The notes beneath the pieces are model-generated. The model searched no databases. It saw only the letters and a list, made by a program, of their open reading frames with translations, and was not told the DNA's origin. 64,000 bases of DNA from Terriglobia bacterium (GTDB lineage Bacteria > Acidobacteriota > Terriglobia > Terriglobales > Acidobacteriaceae): assembly GCA_020073665.1 (NCBI GenBank), contig JAIQEU010000012.1, forward strand, positions 1-64,000. The letters run 5' to 3'. Shown one piece after another: positions 1 to 8,702 of the stretch (position 1 is the stretch's first letter; each line of letters starts with the position of its first letter). Made by a program: the position numbers and the translations under genes.

Positions 1-20
1 GGGCGGCTTTTTCTTTTGCC

Positions 21-359
21 TCACGCGAAAGGCGGGAGAGCGATGGTTGACGTAAACAGGCGATTACACTCATTGACTCCAGGCCGGGAGGGTGTTTTGA
101 GTGTATGCGATTTTGCAACAGTTACAGACTGGTCCTTGGTGAGGCTTCCACGCCCTACCTCGTCGTAGTAACGCGCGCAACTGGCGTACCTCATGAGCGT
201 GCCTTCGGCGGTCAGCACGTCTTTGAGCGCAAGATGAATCTCATCGGGCGCCCCTGCCACTTCTCCAACCGCGCGCACAGAAGCATGCACCATCCCAGTA
301 TCGCCAGACCCAACCTCCAGCCTGCGAAGGTCATTCGCCAGCTGTTCTCTTGAATGCAT
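21..359 (-). pseudogene. aminoglycoside N(3)-acetyltransferase-like N-terminal remnant
   Basis: A 112-codon reading frame whose first 60 residues resemble the start of AAC(3)-family acetyltransferases, with GDTGMVHASVRAVG followed by a GAPDEI...EGTLMRY segment; that family transfers acetyl from acetyl-CoA to aminoglycosides or similar amines. Family members are about 260-280 residues. Here the similarity fades after the EGTLMRY region and the frame stops at base 21, so the acetyl-CoA and substrate pocket is missing. I read it as a decayed or frameshifted copy; the rest may lie left of the window in another frame. A short unrelated protein is possible. Confidence 0.45.
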
Positions 360-660
360 ATCGCGCTACCTGCGTTCCCAATTCTATTTTCGGCAGAGGC
401 GCGAATGCAGTGGGGCACCCTCGGGATTCTTCCAGGCTATATCGGCCGCAGGACGTGTATTTCTTGACACGTCCCGGAGCCCTGCATGGTTCCGCTGGAC
501 GAGGTCAGGGTCGGAAATCCAAGCAGAGCAAGACTTACCCTGCAGAAACTACACGATGCGTAACACGTTACCATCTCTAACAGATTGATTCTAAATCGTT
601 AGACTATGGCACCTCCGTTGCGACTTGTTAATCCGGTGAACCAAGCTGGAGGATGAATCC
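360..660. other. intergenic region with sigma-54-type promoter
   Basis: About 300 bases without a convincing gene. The right end holds a GTAAC-N2-GTTAC palindrome (560-571), a looser CTAAC...GTTAG inverted repeat (577-602) and the -24/-12 element at 607-621. I see nothing recognisable in 360-550. Confidence 0.5.
607..621 (+). promoter_or_regulatory. sigma-54 (-24/-12) promoter
   Basis: TGGCACCTCCGTTGC matches the RpoN consensus TGGCAC-N5-TTGC exactly, with GG and GC 12 bases apart. Transcription would start near 633, about 28 bases before the lipoprotein ATG at 661. The short inverted repeats just upstream (560-571 and 577-602) could be activator sites, though RpoN activators usually bind further away. 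An NtrC-type activator is encoded nearby (3603-5012); that it acts here is inference. Confidence 0.6.
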
Positions 661-1344
661 ATGAAACGGTGGCAAACGATCGGTCTAGGAGTTCTGTTGC
701 TGGCGCTGATTGTGTCGGTGGGATGCGCGCGGCAACCCGGTGTACAGGCAGCGGACGAGAACGCCACGGACCAGCAACTGCCATTTGATCGGGCATCGGA
801 CAAGGGTGGAATATCGCCGACCGGGTCGCTGATGCCGGCAGCGATCCCGGCCGGGACTCCGGTTACGGTCCGCTTGCAGACGGCTCTGTCGAGTGAAGCT
901 TCCCACTCTGGCGATTCCTTTGAAGCAGTGCTGGATGAGCCCATCATCGTTCAGGGCCAGACAGTAGCGCCAAGAGGGGCAACGGTGACTGGAACTGTAG
1001 TGGCGGCGAAGGCGTCAGGGCGCCTGCATGATCCGGGATACCTCCGATTGACGCTGAGCGCAATTTCCCTCAACGGAAAGTCTCTGCCGGTGCAGACCTC
1101 GAGTATTTTTGCCAAGGGCGGATCGCATGAAAAACGCAACCTGGCGATGATCGGCGGCGGTGCCGGAGGGGGCGCGCTGATCGGTGGCCTCGCGGGAGGC
1201 GGCAAAGGCGCGCTCATCGGAAGCCTGATTGGCGCCGGCGGGGGCACCGGAGCCGCGTACGCGACGGGGAAGAAAGAGGTTGGCTTCTCCGCAGAACGAC
1301 GCCTTACCTTCCGCTTAACCCAGCCGCTGGCCACCAAGGGCTGA
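661..1344 (+). CDS. glycine-zipper lipoprotein, unknown function
   Basis: A 227-residue envelope protein. A hydrophobic leader ends in a lipobox-like VSVGC (Cys about residue 21), predicting lipidation. Residues 60-140 hold a beta-rich segment (IPAGTPVTVRLQTALSS...PRGATVTGTV) that resembles the C-terminal fold of VirB10/TrbI-type proteins. Residues 155-200 are a glycine zipper with repeated GGxxGxxIG, as in membrane-inserting envelope proteins. The start is set by GGAGG at 648-652. It is monocistronic, between a sigma-54-type promoter and a strong terminator. The function is not known; an envelope-stress role is only a guess. Confidence 0.7.
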   Translation: MKRWQTIGLGVLLLALIVSVGCARQPGVQAADENATDQQLPFDRASDKGGISPTGSLMPAAIPAGTPVTVRLQTALSSEASHSGDSFEAVLDEPIIVQGQTVAPRGATVTGTVVAAKASGRLHDPGYLRLTLSAISLNGKSLPVQTSSIFAKGGSHEKRNLAMIGGGAGGGALIGGLAGGGKGALIGSLIGAGGGTGAAYATGKKEVGFSAERRLTFRLTQPLATKG

Positions 1345-1377
1345 GCTTTCTCCTGGTTGTCCTCTCTTTATCTTTGC

Positions 1378-1405
1378 AAGGGCGCGAGCAATTCGCGCCC
1401 TTTTC
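1378..1405 (+). terminator. Rho-independent terminator after the lipoprotein gene
   Basis: Eight-base-pair GC-rich stem GGGCGCGA/TCGCGCCC (1380-1387 with 1393-1400), a five-base loop, and TTTT directly after; flanking AA/TT can extend the stem. Confidence 0.85.
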
Positions 1406-1665
1406 TTGTGCCTGCCTGGGACGGATTTCCGGGCCATATGTCACAAATCACTGTGATGAGCGCCCTTAGCAGACGGAGGCTCGACGCCTAGACTTCCCAA
1501 ATAGGGAGCGGGCCCAGTTCCGTAATGGTGCTGAACCCTCCCTAATTGGGATGGAACTGATGTCGGCCAGCTCAAGCGTTGGAGGTGGCAGAACGCGAGA
1601 TCTGTTCCGTTTGGCGGGATGATCCCCGGTCCATGCTGGGGGCGAAACCCAGGGAGGCAGAGGAC
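1406..1665. promoter_or_regulatory. control region of the kinase/NtrC operon with paired palindromes
   Basis: This gap holds three palindromes. TCACA-N6-TGTGA lies at 1441-1456. TCCCAAATAGGGA lies at 1495-1507, and TCCCTAATTGGGA, nearly its reverse complement, at 1539-1551. The last two differ at one position when aligned and are 44 bases apart, as expected for a paired operator or enhancer. No clear -35/-10 or -24/-12 element could be fixed. Confidence 0.45.
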
Positions 1666-3597
1666 GTGAGCGCAATGGCGCAGTGGCCAAGCCAACGCGG
1701 GGATACCGATCCCGCGCTGCTGTGCGCCGCCGTCGCCGCCTGCCGAGAGAGCATGGCGATCGTGGAGATGGGTCGCCTGCTGTATGCCAACGACGCGTTT
1801 GCGCGAATGTTCGGCTATCACCAGGCGGGGGAGGTGCAGGGCCGGGCGTTGGCGGAATTTGTTCCGCTGGACCGTGCCTGTACCCGGTTGGATGCGGGAG
1901 GCGATTCGCAACCTGAAAGCTGCGGCTATCCGGCGTGTGAATTTGGCGGGACGCGCAAGGATGGCATTGGCATCTGGCTCCAGGCCAGCTGTGCGAGGTT
2001 CCAAGCCAAGGACCGCAATTTCCTCATCATTACTGCTCACGACATCAGCCAACGCGAGCGTCGCCGCATCGTGCGGGAGAGTGACAAACGCTTCCGCGCG
2101 ATCTTCAACAGCGCGGCCATCGGCATGGTGCAGTGCACCGCGGATGGGCGCGTGGTGGAAAGCAATCCTGCGTTGGAGCGCATGCTCGGCTACAGCAAGG
2201 CGGAACTGCGGGGCATGCATTTTCGCGACTTCACCCATCCTGACGACGTCTCGGCTGACCTCGATCTTTTTACCGAGACGGTGGCGGGGAAGCGGGACTT
2301 CTACCAGATGGAGTTGCGCTATCTCGGCAAGAACAGCATCTGCGGCTGGGTGCGGTTGACGGTATCCCTGGTGCGCGGGCCGGATGCCAATCCCGAGTAT
2401 GTCATTGGGATGGTGGAAGACATTACCGAGCGCAAGCGGGCGGAACAACAGCTGCGCGAGTCGCAGAAGATGGAAGTCATCGGCCGGCTGGTGGGCGGGG
2501 TCGCCCACGATTTCAATAATTTGCTCACCGGCATCATGCTCTACTGCGACCTGATGCTGGCCGCGCTGAATGGCAAGAGCCGGCTGCGTCACCATGCGGA
2601 AGAGATTCGCCTGGCCGGAGAACATGGTGCGGCACTGATCCAGCAACTGCTGGCGGTAGCGCGACAACAAGTGGTCGAACCGCGCCTGCTATCCATCAAC
2701 GAAGCCATTGAGGAGATGAGAAACCTGCTGGCCCGGCTGATTGGCGAGAACATAGAGCTGCACACCGAGCTGAGCAATGAAATGTGGCTGGTGAAGATGG
2801 ACCCAGCGCAGGTGCAGCAGATCATCCTCAACCTGGTCCTGAATGCCCGCGACGCGATGCCCGACGGGGGACGGGTGACGTTGCGCACTCGTAACCGCGC
2901 ACTCCCCGAGGCTGAGGCGGACGAGGGCAAGGCGGGCTGGGTCGAATTTATCGTCACCGACAACGGCTGCGGGATGGATGCGGAAACGCGCTCGCACTTG
3001 TTCGAACCCTTCTTCACCACCAAGCGACCGGGAGAGGGCAACGGGCTGGGCCTGGCAACAGTGCACAGCATCGTGCGGCAGGGTGGCGGAACCATTGAGG
3101 TAGAGAGCGAGCCGGGCCGGGGCACACGGGTGATTGTCCGGCTGCCCGGAGCGCGCGAGAAACTGGGCGCGCCGCTGGAAGGCGGCCAAAGCTTCTCTGC
3201 GCAGAAGGGACAAGAAACGGTACTGCTGGTGGAGGATAACTCCGCGGTGCGCAAGGCCGGGCGCCGTATTTTGACCCAGCGGGGATACACCGTACTGGAA
3301 GCGGCGAATGGCGCGGAAGCGCTGAGGATCTGCCGCGACCATGCCGATCAGATCGACCTGCTGTTAGCGGACCTGGTGATGCCTGGGATGAATGGGCGAG
3401 AGGTCGCCCGGCAGATCCGTCTTCTACGGCCGGATACCCGGGTGCTTTATACCTCGGGATACCACCATACCGCGGACACCGCTGGAGATCACGAGCCGGT
3501 GTTGTTGTTTCGCAAACCCTTCACCGGGAGCGCACTGTTGAAGAAAGTACGCGAAGTTCTGGACAAACCCAAAGATTCGAATCACCAGGAGAGGTAG
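1666..3597 (+). CDS. PAS-containing hybrid histidine kinase with receiver domain
   Basis: A soluble sensor kinase with no membrane segment. In order it shows a weak PAS domain, a clear PAS/PAC (RFRAIFNSAAIGMV...GYSKAELRGMHFRDFTHPDDV), a HisKA box (GGVAHDFNNLLTG, with the phospho-accepting His), an HATPase (NLVLNARDAMPDGG, DNGCGM, EPFFTTK...GLGLATV) and a C-terminal receiver (VLLVEDN...DLLLADLVMPGMNG) with its phospho-Asp. I prefer GTG 1666 because GGGAGG stands at 1652-1657; the frame is open up to TTG 1579, and ATG 1675 is also possible. It lies five bases before the NtrC-type gene, so the two form a two-component operon. The signal is unknown. Confidence 0.88.
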   Translation: MSAMAQWPSQRGDTDPALLCAAVAACRESMAIVEMGRLLYANDAFARMFGYHQAGEVQGRALAEFVPLDRACTRLDAGGDSQPESCGYPACEFGGTRKDGIGIWLQASCARFQAKDRNFLIITAHDISQRERRRIVRESDKRFRAIFNSAAIGMVQCTADGRVVESNPALERMLGYSKAELRGMHFRDFTHPDDVSADLDLFTETVAGKRDFYQMELRYLGKNSICGWVRLTVSLVRGPDANPEYVIGMVEDITERKRAEQQLRESQKMEVIGRLVGGVAHDFNNLLTGIMLYCDLMLAALNGKSRLRHHAEEIRLAGEHGAALIQQLLAVARQQVVEPRLLSINEAIEEMRNLLARLIGENIELHTELSNEMWLVKMDPAQVQQIILNLVLNARDAMPDGGRVTLRTRNRALPEAEADEGKAGWVEFIVTDNGCGMDAETRSHLFEPFFTTKRPGEGNGLGLATVHSIVRQGGGTIEVESEPGRGTRVIVRLPGAREKLGAPLEGGQSFSAQKGQETVLLVEDNSAVRKAGRRILTQRGYTVLEAANGAEALRICRDHADQIDLLLADLVMPGMNGREVARQIRLLRPDTRVLYTSGYHHTADTAGDHEPVLLFRKPFTGSALLKKVREVLDKPKDSNHQER

Positions 3598-3602
3598 CAA
3601 CC

Positions 3603-5012
3603 ATGAATAGCATCGAAGCCTCCACGCCTAATCAGGCCCAGATCGAAGGAGCAAACTTCCTGAATCTGCTGATCGTCGACGACGAGCGCGCGATCCGGGA
3701 AGCCTGCCGCGAGGTGGCCCAGTCGCTGGGCTTCAATACCTCAGGCGCTGACTCGGCGGAACACGCCTACCGGGTGCTCGAGGCGCAAGGCGCAGATGTA
3801 GTGCTGCTGGATCTGAAGCTGCCCGGAGCCGGCGGCCTGGAAGCCCTGCATCAGATCAAGGAGCGAAAGCCGGACGCTGTGGTCATCGTCGTGACAGGGT
3901 ATGGCACGGTGCAGTCGGCGGTGCAAGCCATGAAAAACGGCGCTTACGACTACGTGACCAAGCCTTTCAGCATGGATGAACTGAAGCTGCTGCTGGAACG
4001 CGTGGCCGGGCACTTGAAGTTGAAGACCGAGAACCGCATGCTGCGCGAGAAGATCAAGTCCAAACAGGGCTTCGGGAGCATCGTGGGGCGCGCCCCGGAG
4101 ATGGAGAAACTGTACCGCATCATCGCCAAGGCGGCGCACAGCAGCCATCCCGTGCTGATCCTGGGGGAGAGCGGGACGGGCAAAGAAATGGTGGCCCGGT
4201 CCATCCATTTCTCCGGGCCTTTCCGCGACAAGCCCTTTATCCCGGTGGATTGCGGTTCCCTGGTGCCCACGCTGATCGAGAGCGAACTGTTTGGCTACGT
4301 GAAAGGAGCCTTCACCGGTGCGGTCCAATCCAAAGAGGGCCTGCTGGCTATTGCGGAGGGCGGCACAGTGTTTCTCGATGAGGTGGGAGAGCTGCCGGTC
4401 GATCTGCAGGCGAAACTGCTGCGCGCCATTCAGGAGAAGGAAATCCGGCCGGTGGGCAGTACCAAGCGCATCGTCATCAACGTCAGAATTCTGGCGGCAA
4501 CCAATCGCGACCTGGAGCAGGCCGTGGCCCAGGGCACGTTCCGGCGGGACTTATATTTCCGGCTGAACGTGCTCAGCCTGCGAATTCCGCCTTTGCGCGA
4601 GCGGCGGCAGGATATTCCGCTGCTGGTCGGACACTTTATGGAGCGGCTGTCTCGGAGTACTGGCCAGGAACGAACCATCAGTGACGACGCGTTGAAGGCC
4701 ATGTTGGCCTACGATTGGCCGGGGAACGTGCGTGAACTGGAGAATTGCCTGGAACGAGCCTGCGCTTTTACCACCGGGCCGGTAATCCACCTGGGAGATT
4801 TGCCCAGCCCCCTGCATGGCGTGCCCGGGGGTATATCCCCAGTTGGAATAGATGGTACGGCCAAGATCGTTCCCATGGCGGAACTGGAGAAACTGACCAT
4901 CCTCAACACCATCGCGCAGCTCAACGGCGACAAACTTCTGGCAGCACGACTTTTGGGGATTGGGAAGACGACTTTGTACCGCAAGTTGAAGGAGTATGGT
5001 TCCCAAGAGTAA
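3603..5012 (+). CDS. NtrC-family sigma-54-dependent response regulator
   Basis: A 469-residue enhancer-binding activator that drives RpoN promoters. The N-terminal receiver has DD (26-27), phospho-Asp 70 (VVLLDLKLPG) and Lys 120. The AAA+ domain has Walker A GESGTGKE (188-195), the sigma-54-contacting GAFTGA (235-240) and GGTVFLDEVGELP as Walker B. A Fis-type helix-turn-helix ends the protein (LLAARLLGIGKTTLYRKL). A good ribosome-binding site (aggagagg) stands before the ATG. It is co-transcribed with the hybrid kinase. Paired palindromes at 1495-1551 are candidate autoregulatory sites and the lipoprotein promoter at 607 a candidate target; both links are inferred. Confidence 0.93.
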   Translation: MNSIEASTPNQAQIEGANFLNLLIVDDERAIREACREVAQSLGFNTSGADSAEHAYRVLEAQGADVVLLDLKLPGAGGLEALHQIKERKPDAVVIVVTGYGTVQSAVQAMKNGAYDYVTKPFSMDELKLLLERVAGHLKLKTENRMLREKIKSKQGFGSIVGRAPEMEKLYRIIAKAAHSSHPVLILGESGTGKEMVARSIHFSGPFRDKPFIPVDCGSLVPTLIESELFGYVKGAFTGAVQSKEGLLAIAEGGTVFLDEVGELPVDLQAKLLRAIQEKEIRPVGSTKRIVINVRILAATNRDLEQAVAQGTFRRDLYFRLNVLSLRIPPLRERRQDIPLLVGHFMERLSRSTGQERTISDDALKAMLAYDWPGNVRELENCLERACAFTTGPVIHLGDLPSPLHGVPGGISPVGIDGTAKIVPMAELEKLTILNTIAQLNGDKLLAARLLGIGKTTLYRKLKEYGSQE

Positions 5013-5124
5013 ACGGGGGCGCGGAATCTCTCCCGTATCGGGAAGAGGCGCCCCCGGAAAATGACGTAAATCGCATGTTTTCAGTTGCCAGTAGGGTGGT
5101 CGAAGACGTGCAATTTAGACGGTC

Positions 5125-5649
5125 ATGATTCTACTGATTACGACTTCTGCCCGAGCCGATGAATGTGCGGCGGCCTTCCACGCCGCAACCAACGAACCTG
5201 CCCAGGTAGCCGCGAACCTTCGCCAGGCGGTCACCCAATTGCGCGCTCAGGAGTACTCCGCGGTGGTGATTGACCAGTCGACGCTGGACGCGGAGCCCGA
5301 TGAGAGCGAGCTAATGTTGCAGCACATCGGGGCGGCCATACCCGTCTATGTGAACTTCGCCATCAGCGGCATTGAGCGCGTGGTGCGCGAAGTACGCGCC
5401 GCCTTATGCCGCCGCAAGCGGGAAGTGTTGATGGCGCGGCAGGGCGCGGAAGGGGCGCTGCGTAGCGAACTGAAAGGGACGATCACCGCGCTGTTGCTCT
5501 CCTGCGAAATGGCATTGCAGGTGCCGAACTTGCCGAAGGCGGCCGAGGCGAAAATTCAAGCGGCGTACGACCTGGCGCGGGAGATCCGCACTAAGATCGG
5601 CATGGCGCAGAGTGATGCTTCCACCCTGGCGGAAACCTGCCCGCGATAG
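5125..5649 (+). CDS. receiver-like protein with degenerate phospho-acceptor region
   Basis: 174 residues. The first 90 have the alternating pattern of a receiver-like fold (MILLITTS...EYSAVVIDQSTLD), but the acidic pair is missing. A helical stretch follows (EGALRSELKGTITALLLSCEMAL) that resembles a histidine-kinase dimerization helix without a clear phospho-His. It lies 112 bases after the NtrC-type gene on the same strand and may modulate the preceding kinase, but that is inference. No named family is recognised. Confidence 0.55.
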   Translation: MILLITTSARADECAAAFHAATNEPAQVAANLRQAVTQLRAQEYSAVVIDQSTLDAEPDESELMLQHIGAAIPVYVNFAISGIERVVREVRAALCRRKREVLMARQGAEGALRSELKGTITALLLSCEMALQVPNLPKAAEAKIQAAYDLAREIRTKIGMAQSDASTLAETCPR

Positions 5650-5761
5650 CGCAAGAGCGTGGCGCAGATAGTGCAATGTTTTGCAGTGTTCCGGCGTGAT
5701 GCAAGAAATCCCACCGCGAAATCGCCATTCCACACTAGAATAGCTGTACTTGAGGACGCAG

Positions 5762-6928
5762 ATGGCGCGTCCAGCGCGGCTTTGGCGCGAACTTCCCCGG
5801 GAGCCTCTCGTGCACGTTCTGGTGACAGCCGATACGTTGAGTGGAGTGTGGACTTACACCCGCGAACTGGTCACGGGACTAGTAAGTCGCGGGGTGCGTG
5901 TCACACTGGTCAGCCTGGGCGAGATCCCGTTCCCCGATCAGACATCCTGGATGGACAACCTGCACGGGCTGGAGTACCGCCCGACGGCGTTTCGCCTGGA
6001 CTGGATGCAGGAAGGCGAGCAGGACCTGAAGGACTCTTCTGCTTACCTGGTGGCGCTGACGCAGGAACTCAAGCCTGACCTGCTGCACCTCAACCACATG
6101 TGTTATGGCAGCCTGCCGGTGAATGTTCCCCGGGTGGTGGTGGCGCACGGAGACCTGATCAGCTGGTGGAAGGCGGTCCACGGCCACTCGCCAAAAGAGA
6201 GCCGCTGGCTGAATTGGTATCGCGAAGCGGTGACTCGCGGACTGGCGAAGGCAAGCGCCGTGGTATCGCCGTCGCGGTGGATGCTGGAGACAATTCGTTC
6301 GTGCTACACCCGACCAAGGCTGGACACGGTCATTTATAACGGGCGCAATCCGATCTTCTTCAATCCCTACGTGAGCAAAGACGACTCGGTGCTGGCGGTG
6401 GGCCGGCTCTGGGACGCCGGCAAACAGGTTTCTTTGCTGACCCAGCACACGCATCCGCTGCCGGTGTGCATTGTAGGCACCGACGCGCCGGTGCAGTCGC
6501 CGAGACTGCCGATTCGGGCGGACGTCAAGCTCAATACCGACAGTGCCTGCGTGGCCCTGAAAGGGCCGCAGACCGAAGGGCAACTGCGTAACCTGTACAG
6601 CCGTGCCAGCGTGTTTGCCGCGACTTCGCGTTACGAGCCGTTTGGGATGGCTGCAGTCGAAGCTGCGCTGTCCCGATGCGTGATCGTGGCCAACGATATC
6701 CCCAGTTATCGCGAAATCTGGGACGATGCGGCTCTGTACTTCCACGCCAACGACGCCGCCAGCCTGGCCCTTACCATCCGGCGGCTGAGTGAGGAACCTG
6801 ATCTCTGCCGCAACTATGCTACCCGGGCCTACCAGCGCGCCCGCGAACGCTTCACTGCGAAACGCATGATCGACGAGTATTTGCAGCTGTATACGGGACT
6901 GCTGGAAACGCAGGCAGCAGTGGCGTGA
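5762..6928 (+). CDS. family 4-type glycosyltransferase (GT-B)
   Basis: A 388-residue glycosyltransferase of the GT-B fold that moves a sugar from a nucleotide donor to an unknown acceptor. The N-terminal half has VLVTADTLSGVWTYTRELVTGL, the usual glycine-containing acceptor-side start. The C-terminal half has VLAVGRLWDAGKQ and the donor-binding E-x7-E motif in SRYEPFGMAAVEAALS. I take ATG 5762, preceded by GAGGA, over TTG 5750. No other sugar genes adjoin it, so neither the glycan nor the donor can be named. Confidence 0.85.
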   Translation: MARPARLWRELPREPLVHVLVTADTLSGVWTYTRELVTGLVSRGVRVTLVSLGEIPFPDQTSWMDNLHGLEYRPTAFRLDWMQEGEQDLKDSSAYLVALTQELKPDLLHLNHMCYGSLPVNVPRVVVAHGDLISWWKAVHGHSPKESRWLNWYREAVTRGLAKASAVVSPSRWMLETIRSCYTRPRLDTVIYNGRNPIFFNPYVSKDDSVLAVGRLWDAGKQVSLLTQHTHPLPVCIVGTDAPVQSPRLPIRADVKLNTDSACVALKGPQTEGQLRNLYSRASVFAATSRYEPFGMAAVEAALSRCVIVANDIPSYREIWDDAALYFHANDAASLALTIRRLSEEPDLCRNYATRAYQRARERFTAKRMIDEYLQLYTGLLETQAAVA

Positions 6929-7060
6929 GAAAACTGTCAGATCTCAGCTCTCAGTGGAAGACACTCTCTCGCGGCCATCCTGAATCAGCCTCAGCCCGAG
7001 CATGAAAGCTCCATGTGGGGCAACTGATAGCTGACAACTGGAATCTCGCAGCTAGTAGGC
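6929..7060. repeat. 7-base-period intergenic repeats
   Basis: TCAG recurs at 6937, 6944 and 6951, and CTGA/CTGG at 7024, 7031 and 7038, each exactly 7 bases apart. The two arrays are roughly reverse complements (TCAG versus CTGA) and could pair. They fill most of the gap between the glycosyltransferase and the CDGSH gene. Confidence 0.6.
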
Positions 7061-7097
7061 AGCCCCAAGAAGCTGCTATCTTTGCTGGGGAGGATTC

Positions 7098-7349
7098 ATG
7101 CCTACAGTCAAGATTACGATCAGGAAGAACGGTCCTTATCGCGTGGAAGCTCCAGAGGGTTCGATTGAACTGGTCGACGCCGAGGGTAACCAGTACGATT
7201 TGAGCGGCAAGCCGGCGTTTTCGCTCTGCCGCTGCGGAGGGTCAGTCAACAAGCCGTTTTGCGACGGGACCCACAGCAAGGTTGGTTTCCAGGGCGCGGA
7301 GTTGGCAGTGAAGAAAGCAGACACGGCCGGGGAAATGCCCAAGCCGTAG
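7098..7349 (+). CDS. CDGSH iron-sulfur domain protein
   Basis: An 83-residue protein with the full CDGSH signature: C44-R-C46, then PFC55DGTH59, the three cysteines and one histidine that hold a [2Fe-2S] cluster in mitoNEET-like proteins. Such clusters are redox-active and labile, with roles in redox or iron balance. It has no membrane segment, so it is probably cytoplasmic. A GGGGAGG ribosome-binding site lies before the ATG. The next gene follows after about 25 bases, so the two may be co-transcribed. The precise role is unknown. Confidence 0.9.
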   Translation: MPTVKITIRKNGPYRVEAPEGSIELVDAEGNQYDLSGKPAFSLCRCGGSVNKPFCDGTHSKVGFQGAELAVKKADTAGEMPKP

Positions 7350-7374
7350 TTTTGAGTCCGTTGTGGAGGTTTTC

Positions 7375-7917
7375 ATGCGCAGAGCACTCGTGATCGGTCT
7401 AGTGAGCCTGGTCCTGACATCGCTGACGGCGGCGGCAGCGGAGCAGCCGGGATTGGCGGAAGCAATGAAGCCGTTCCGCTTTCTGGTCGGCGACTGGACC
7501 GGCAGAGGTGGCAGCAAAGCCGAGCAAGGGATGGGGGCATTCTCATTCCAGTTCGAGTTGCAAGGCACGGTTCTGGTTCGCAGAAACGTAGCCGATTATC
7601 CGGCCACAGCCCAAAAGCCCTCCGTTCACCATGAAGACCTGATGGTGATTTATTCCGATCCGGAAACGAAGAGTCTGCAGGCGATGTATTTCGACAACGA
7701 GCCGCACGTGATTCACTACGCCGTCGAAGTTTCGCCAGATGGGGATACCCTCACGTTCGTGAGCGATGAAGCTGGCGCGCAACCACGCTTCCGGCTGACT
7801 TACCACAAGACCGGTGCTAACACCCTGTCCGGGAAGTTCGAAATCGCCCCGCCGGGGAAAGCCGACGAGTTCGCGAATTACATGGAGTGGACTGCCCGGC
7901 GGAAGGGCCGAAAGTAG
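7375..7917 (+). CDS. exported protein with DUF1579-like lipocalin fold
   Basis: 180 residues with a signal peptide (MRRALVIGLVSLVLTSLTAAAAE, cleavage after AAA). The mature part begins with FRFLVGDWTGRG, typical of small beta-barrel proteins annotated as DUF1579 or heme-binding-like, and keeps the pattern of strands to the end (FEIAPPGKADEFANYMEWTARR). I choose ATG 7375 because GGAGG (7365-7369) fits it; GTG 7363 overlaps that site. Likely periplasmic; ligand unknown. Confidence 0.65.
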   Translation: MRRALVIGLVSLVLTSLTAAAAEQPGLAEAMKPFRFLVGDWTGRGGSKAEQGMGAFSFQFELQGTVLVRRNVADYPATAQKPSVHHEDLMVIYSDPETKSLQAMYFDNEPHVIHYAVEVSPDGDTLTFVSDEAGAQPRFRLTYHKTGANTLSGKFEIAPPGKADEFANYMEWTARRKGRK

Positions 7918-8013
7918 AGCGGCCCGCGATATCCACAAGCGTCACACCCGGAGCGAGCAACGGTCACAGCGGCTGGCGTTCCTCACATGCTAACAACGAT
8001 GTGAGGCCAAGCC

Positions 8014-8694
8014 ATGCCGGCTGGTTCCCTCAGTTCGCCCATCCGTCCATCGGTTCCGCACGCGCGAAGCCTACTTTTCGTCTCGCGGATGCAGGCGCGA
8101 CTGATGCGATATTTCCGCTCGCGGCGTCACCAATGGCTGACAGAAGAATTCGAGGATTGCCGCACCGTGATCGACGTGGGCGGACGGGCAAGCATGTGGA
8201 GCACGGTTAAGCTATTGCCTCGGGTAACCATCGTGAACGTCGAAGGTGCGGAAGTGACCGGCGGGCGGCGGTTCGAATACATCCATTGTGACGCAAGAAG
8301 TCTGGAGTTTGGGGATCGTGCATTTGACTTGGCCTTCTCGAACTCGGTTATTGAGCATGTGGGGACTCTCGAAGACCAGAAACAATTCGCCGAAGAGATG
8401 ATGCGCGTCGGGCGACGAATCTATTGCCAGACTCCGAACCGGTGGTTTCCGGTCGAGTTCCACTTTCTAGGTGCATTCGTCCACTGGCTGCCACGAAAGT
8501 GTTTCTCCTACTTCGTGCACCGTTATCTGACCCTGCGCGGACTGCTTTCCAAACCCACCCGGGAACAGTCGTGGGAACTGAGAAAGTCGATCCGGCTGCT
8601 CACGCGCAGGGAACTGGCCGCTCTGTTTCCCGGATGTACGATCCGTACCGAGAGGGTGCTGGGAATACCGAAGTCTTTTACGGCGTGGCGCTGA
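8014..8694 (+). CDS. class I SAM-dependent methyltransferase
   Basis: 226 residues. The SAM-binding region reads TVIDVGGRASMWS (motif I), followed by an acidic loop (VNVEGAEV), HCDARSLEF, and FDLAFSNSVIEHV, typical of the methyltransferase-11 family. The C-terminal half (FHFLGAFVHWLPRKCFSYFVHRYL) is basic and hydrophobic, as in enzymes acting on lipid or membrane-linked acceptors. No good ribosome-binding site is seen before ATG 8014; ATG 8089 is an alternative. It ends eight bases from the convergent VWA gene with no terminator between them. Substrate unknown. Confidence 0.75.
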   Translation: MPAGSLSSPIRPSVPHARSLLFVSRMQARLMRYFRSRRHQWLTEEFEDCRTVIDVGGRASMWSTVKLLPRVTIVNVEGAEVTGGRRFEYIHCDARSLEFGDRAFDLAFSNSVIEHVGTLEDQKQFAEEMMRVGRRIYCQTPNRWFPVEFHFLGAFVHWLPRKCFSYFVHRYLTLRGLLSKPTREQSWELRKSIRLLTRRELAALFPGCTIRTERVLGIPKSFTAWR

Positions 8695-8702
8695 GGCGGG
8701 CG

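Noticed and set aside
5660-5675. Second sigma-54-like site before the glycosyltransferase
   Set aside because: GG/GC spacing is right, but the -24 and -12 hexamers have mismatches and the start would be 76 bases before the ATG.
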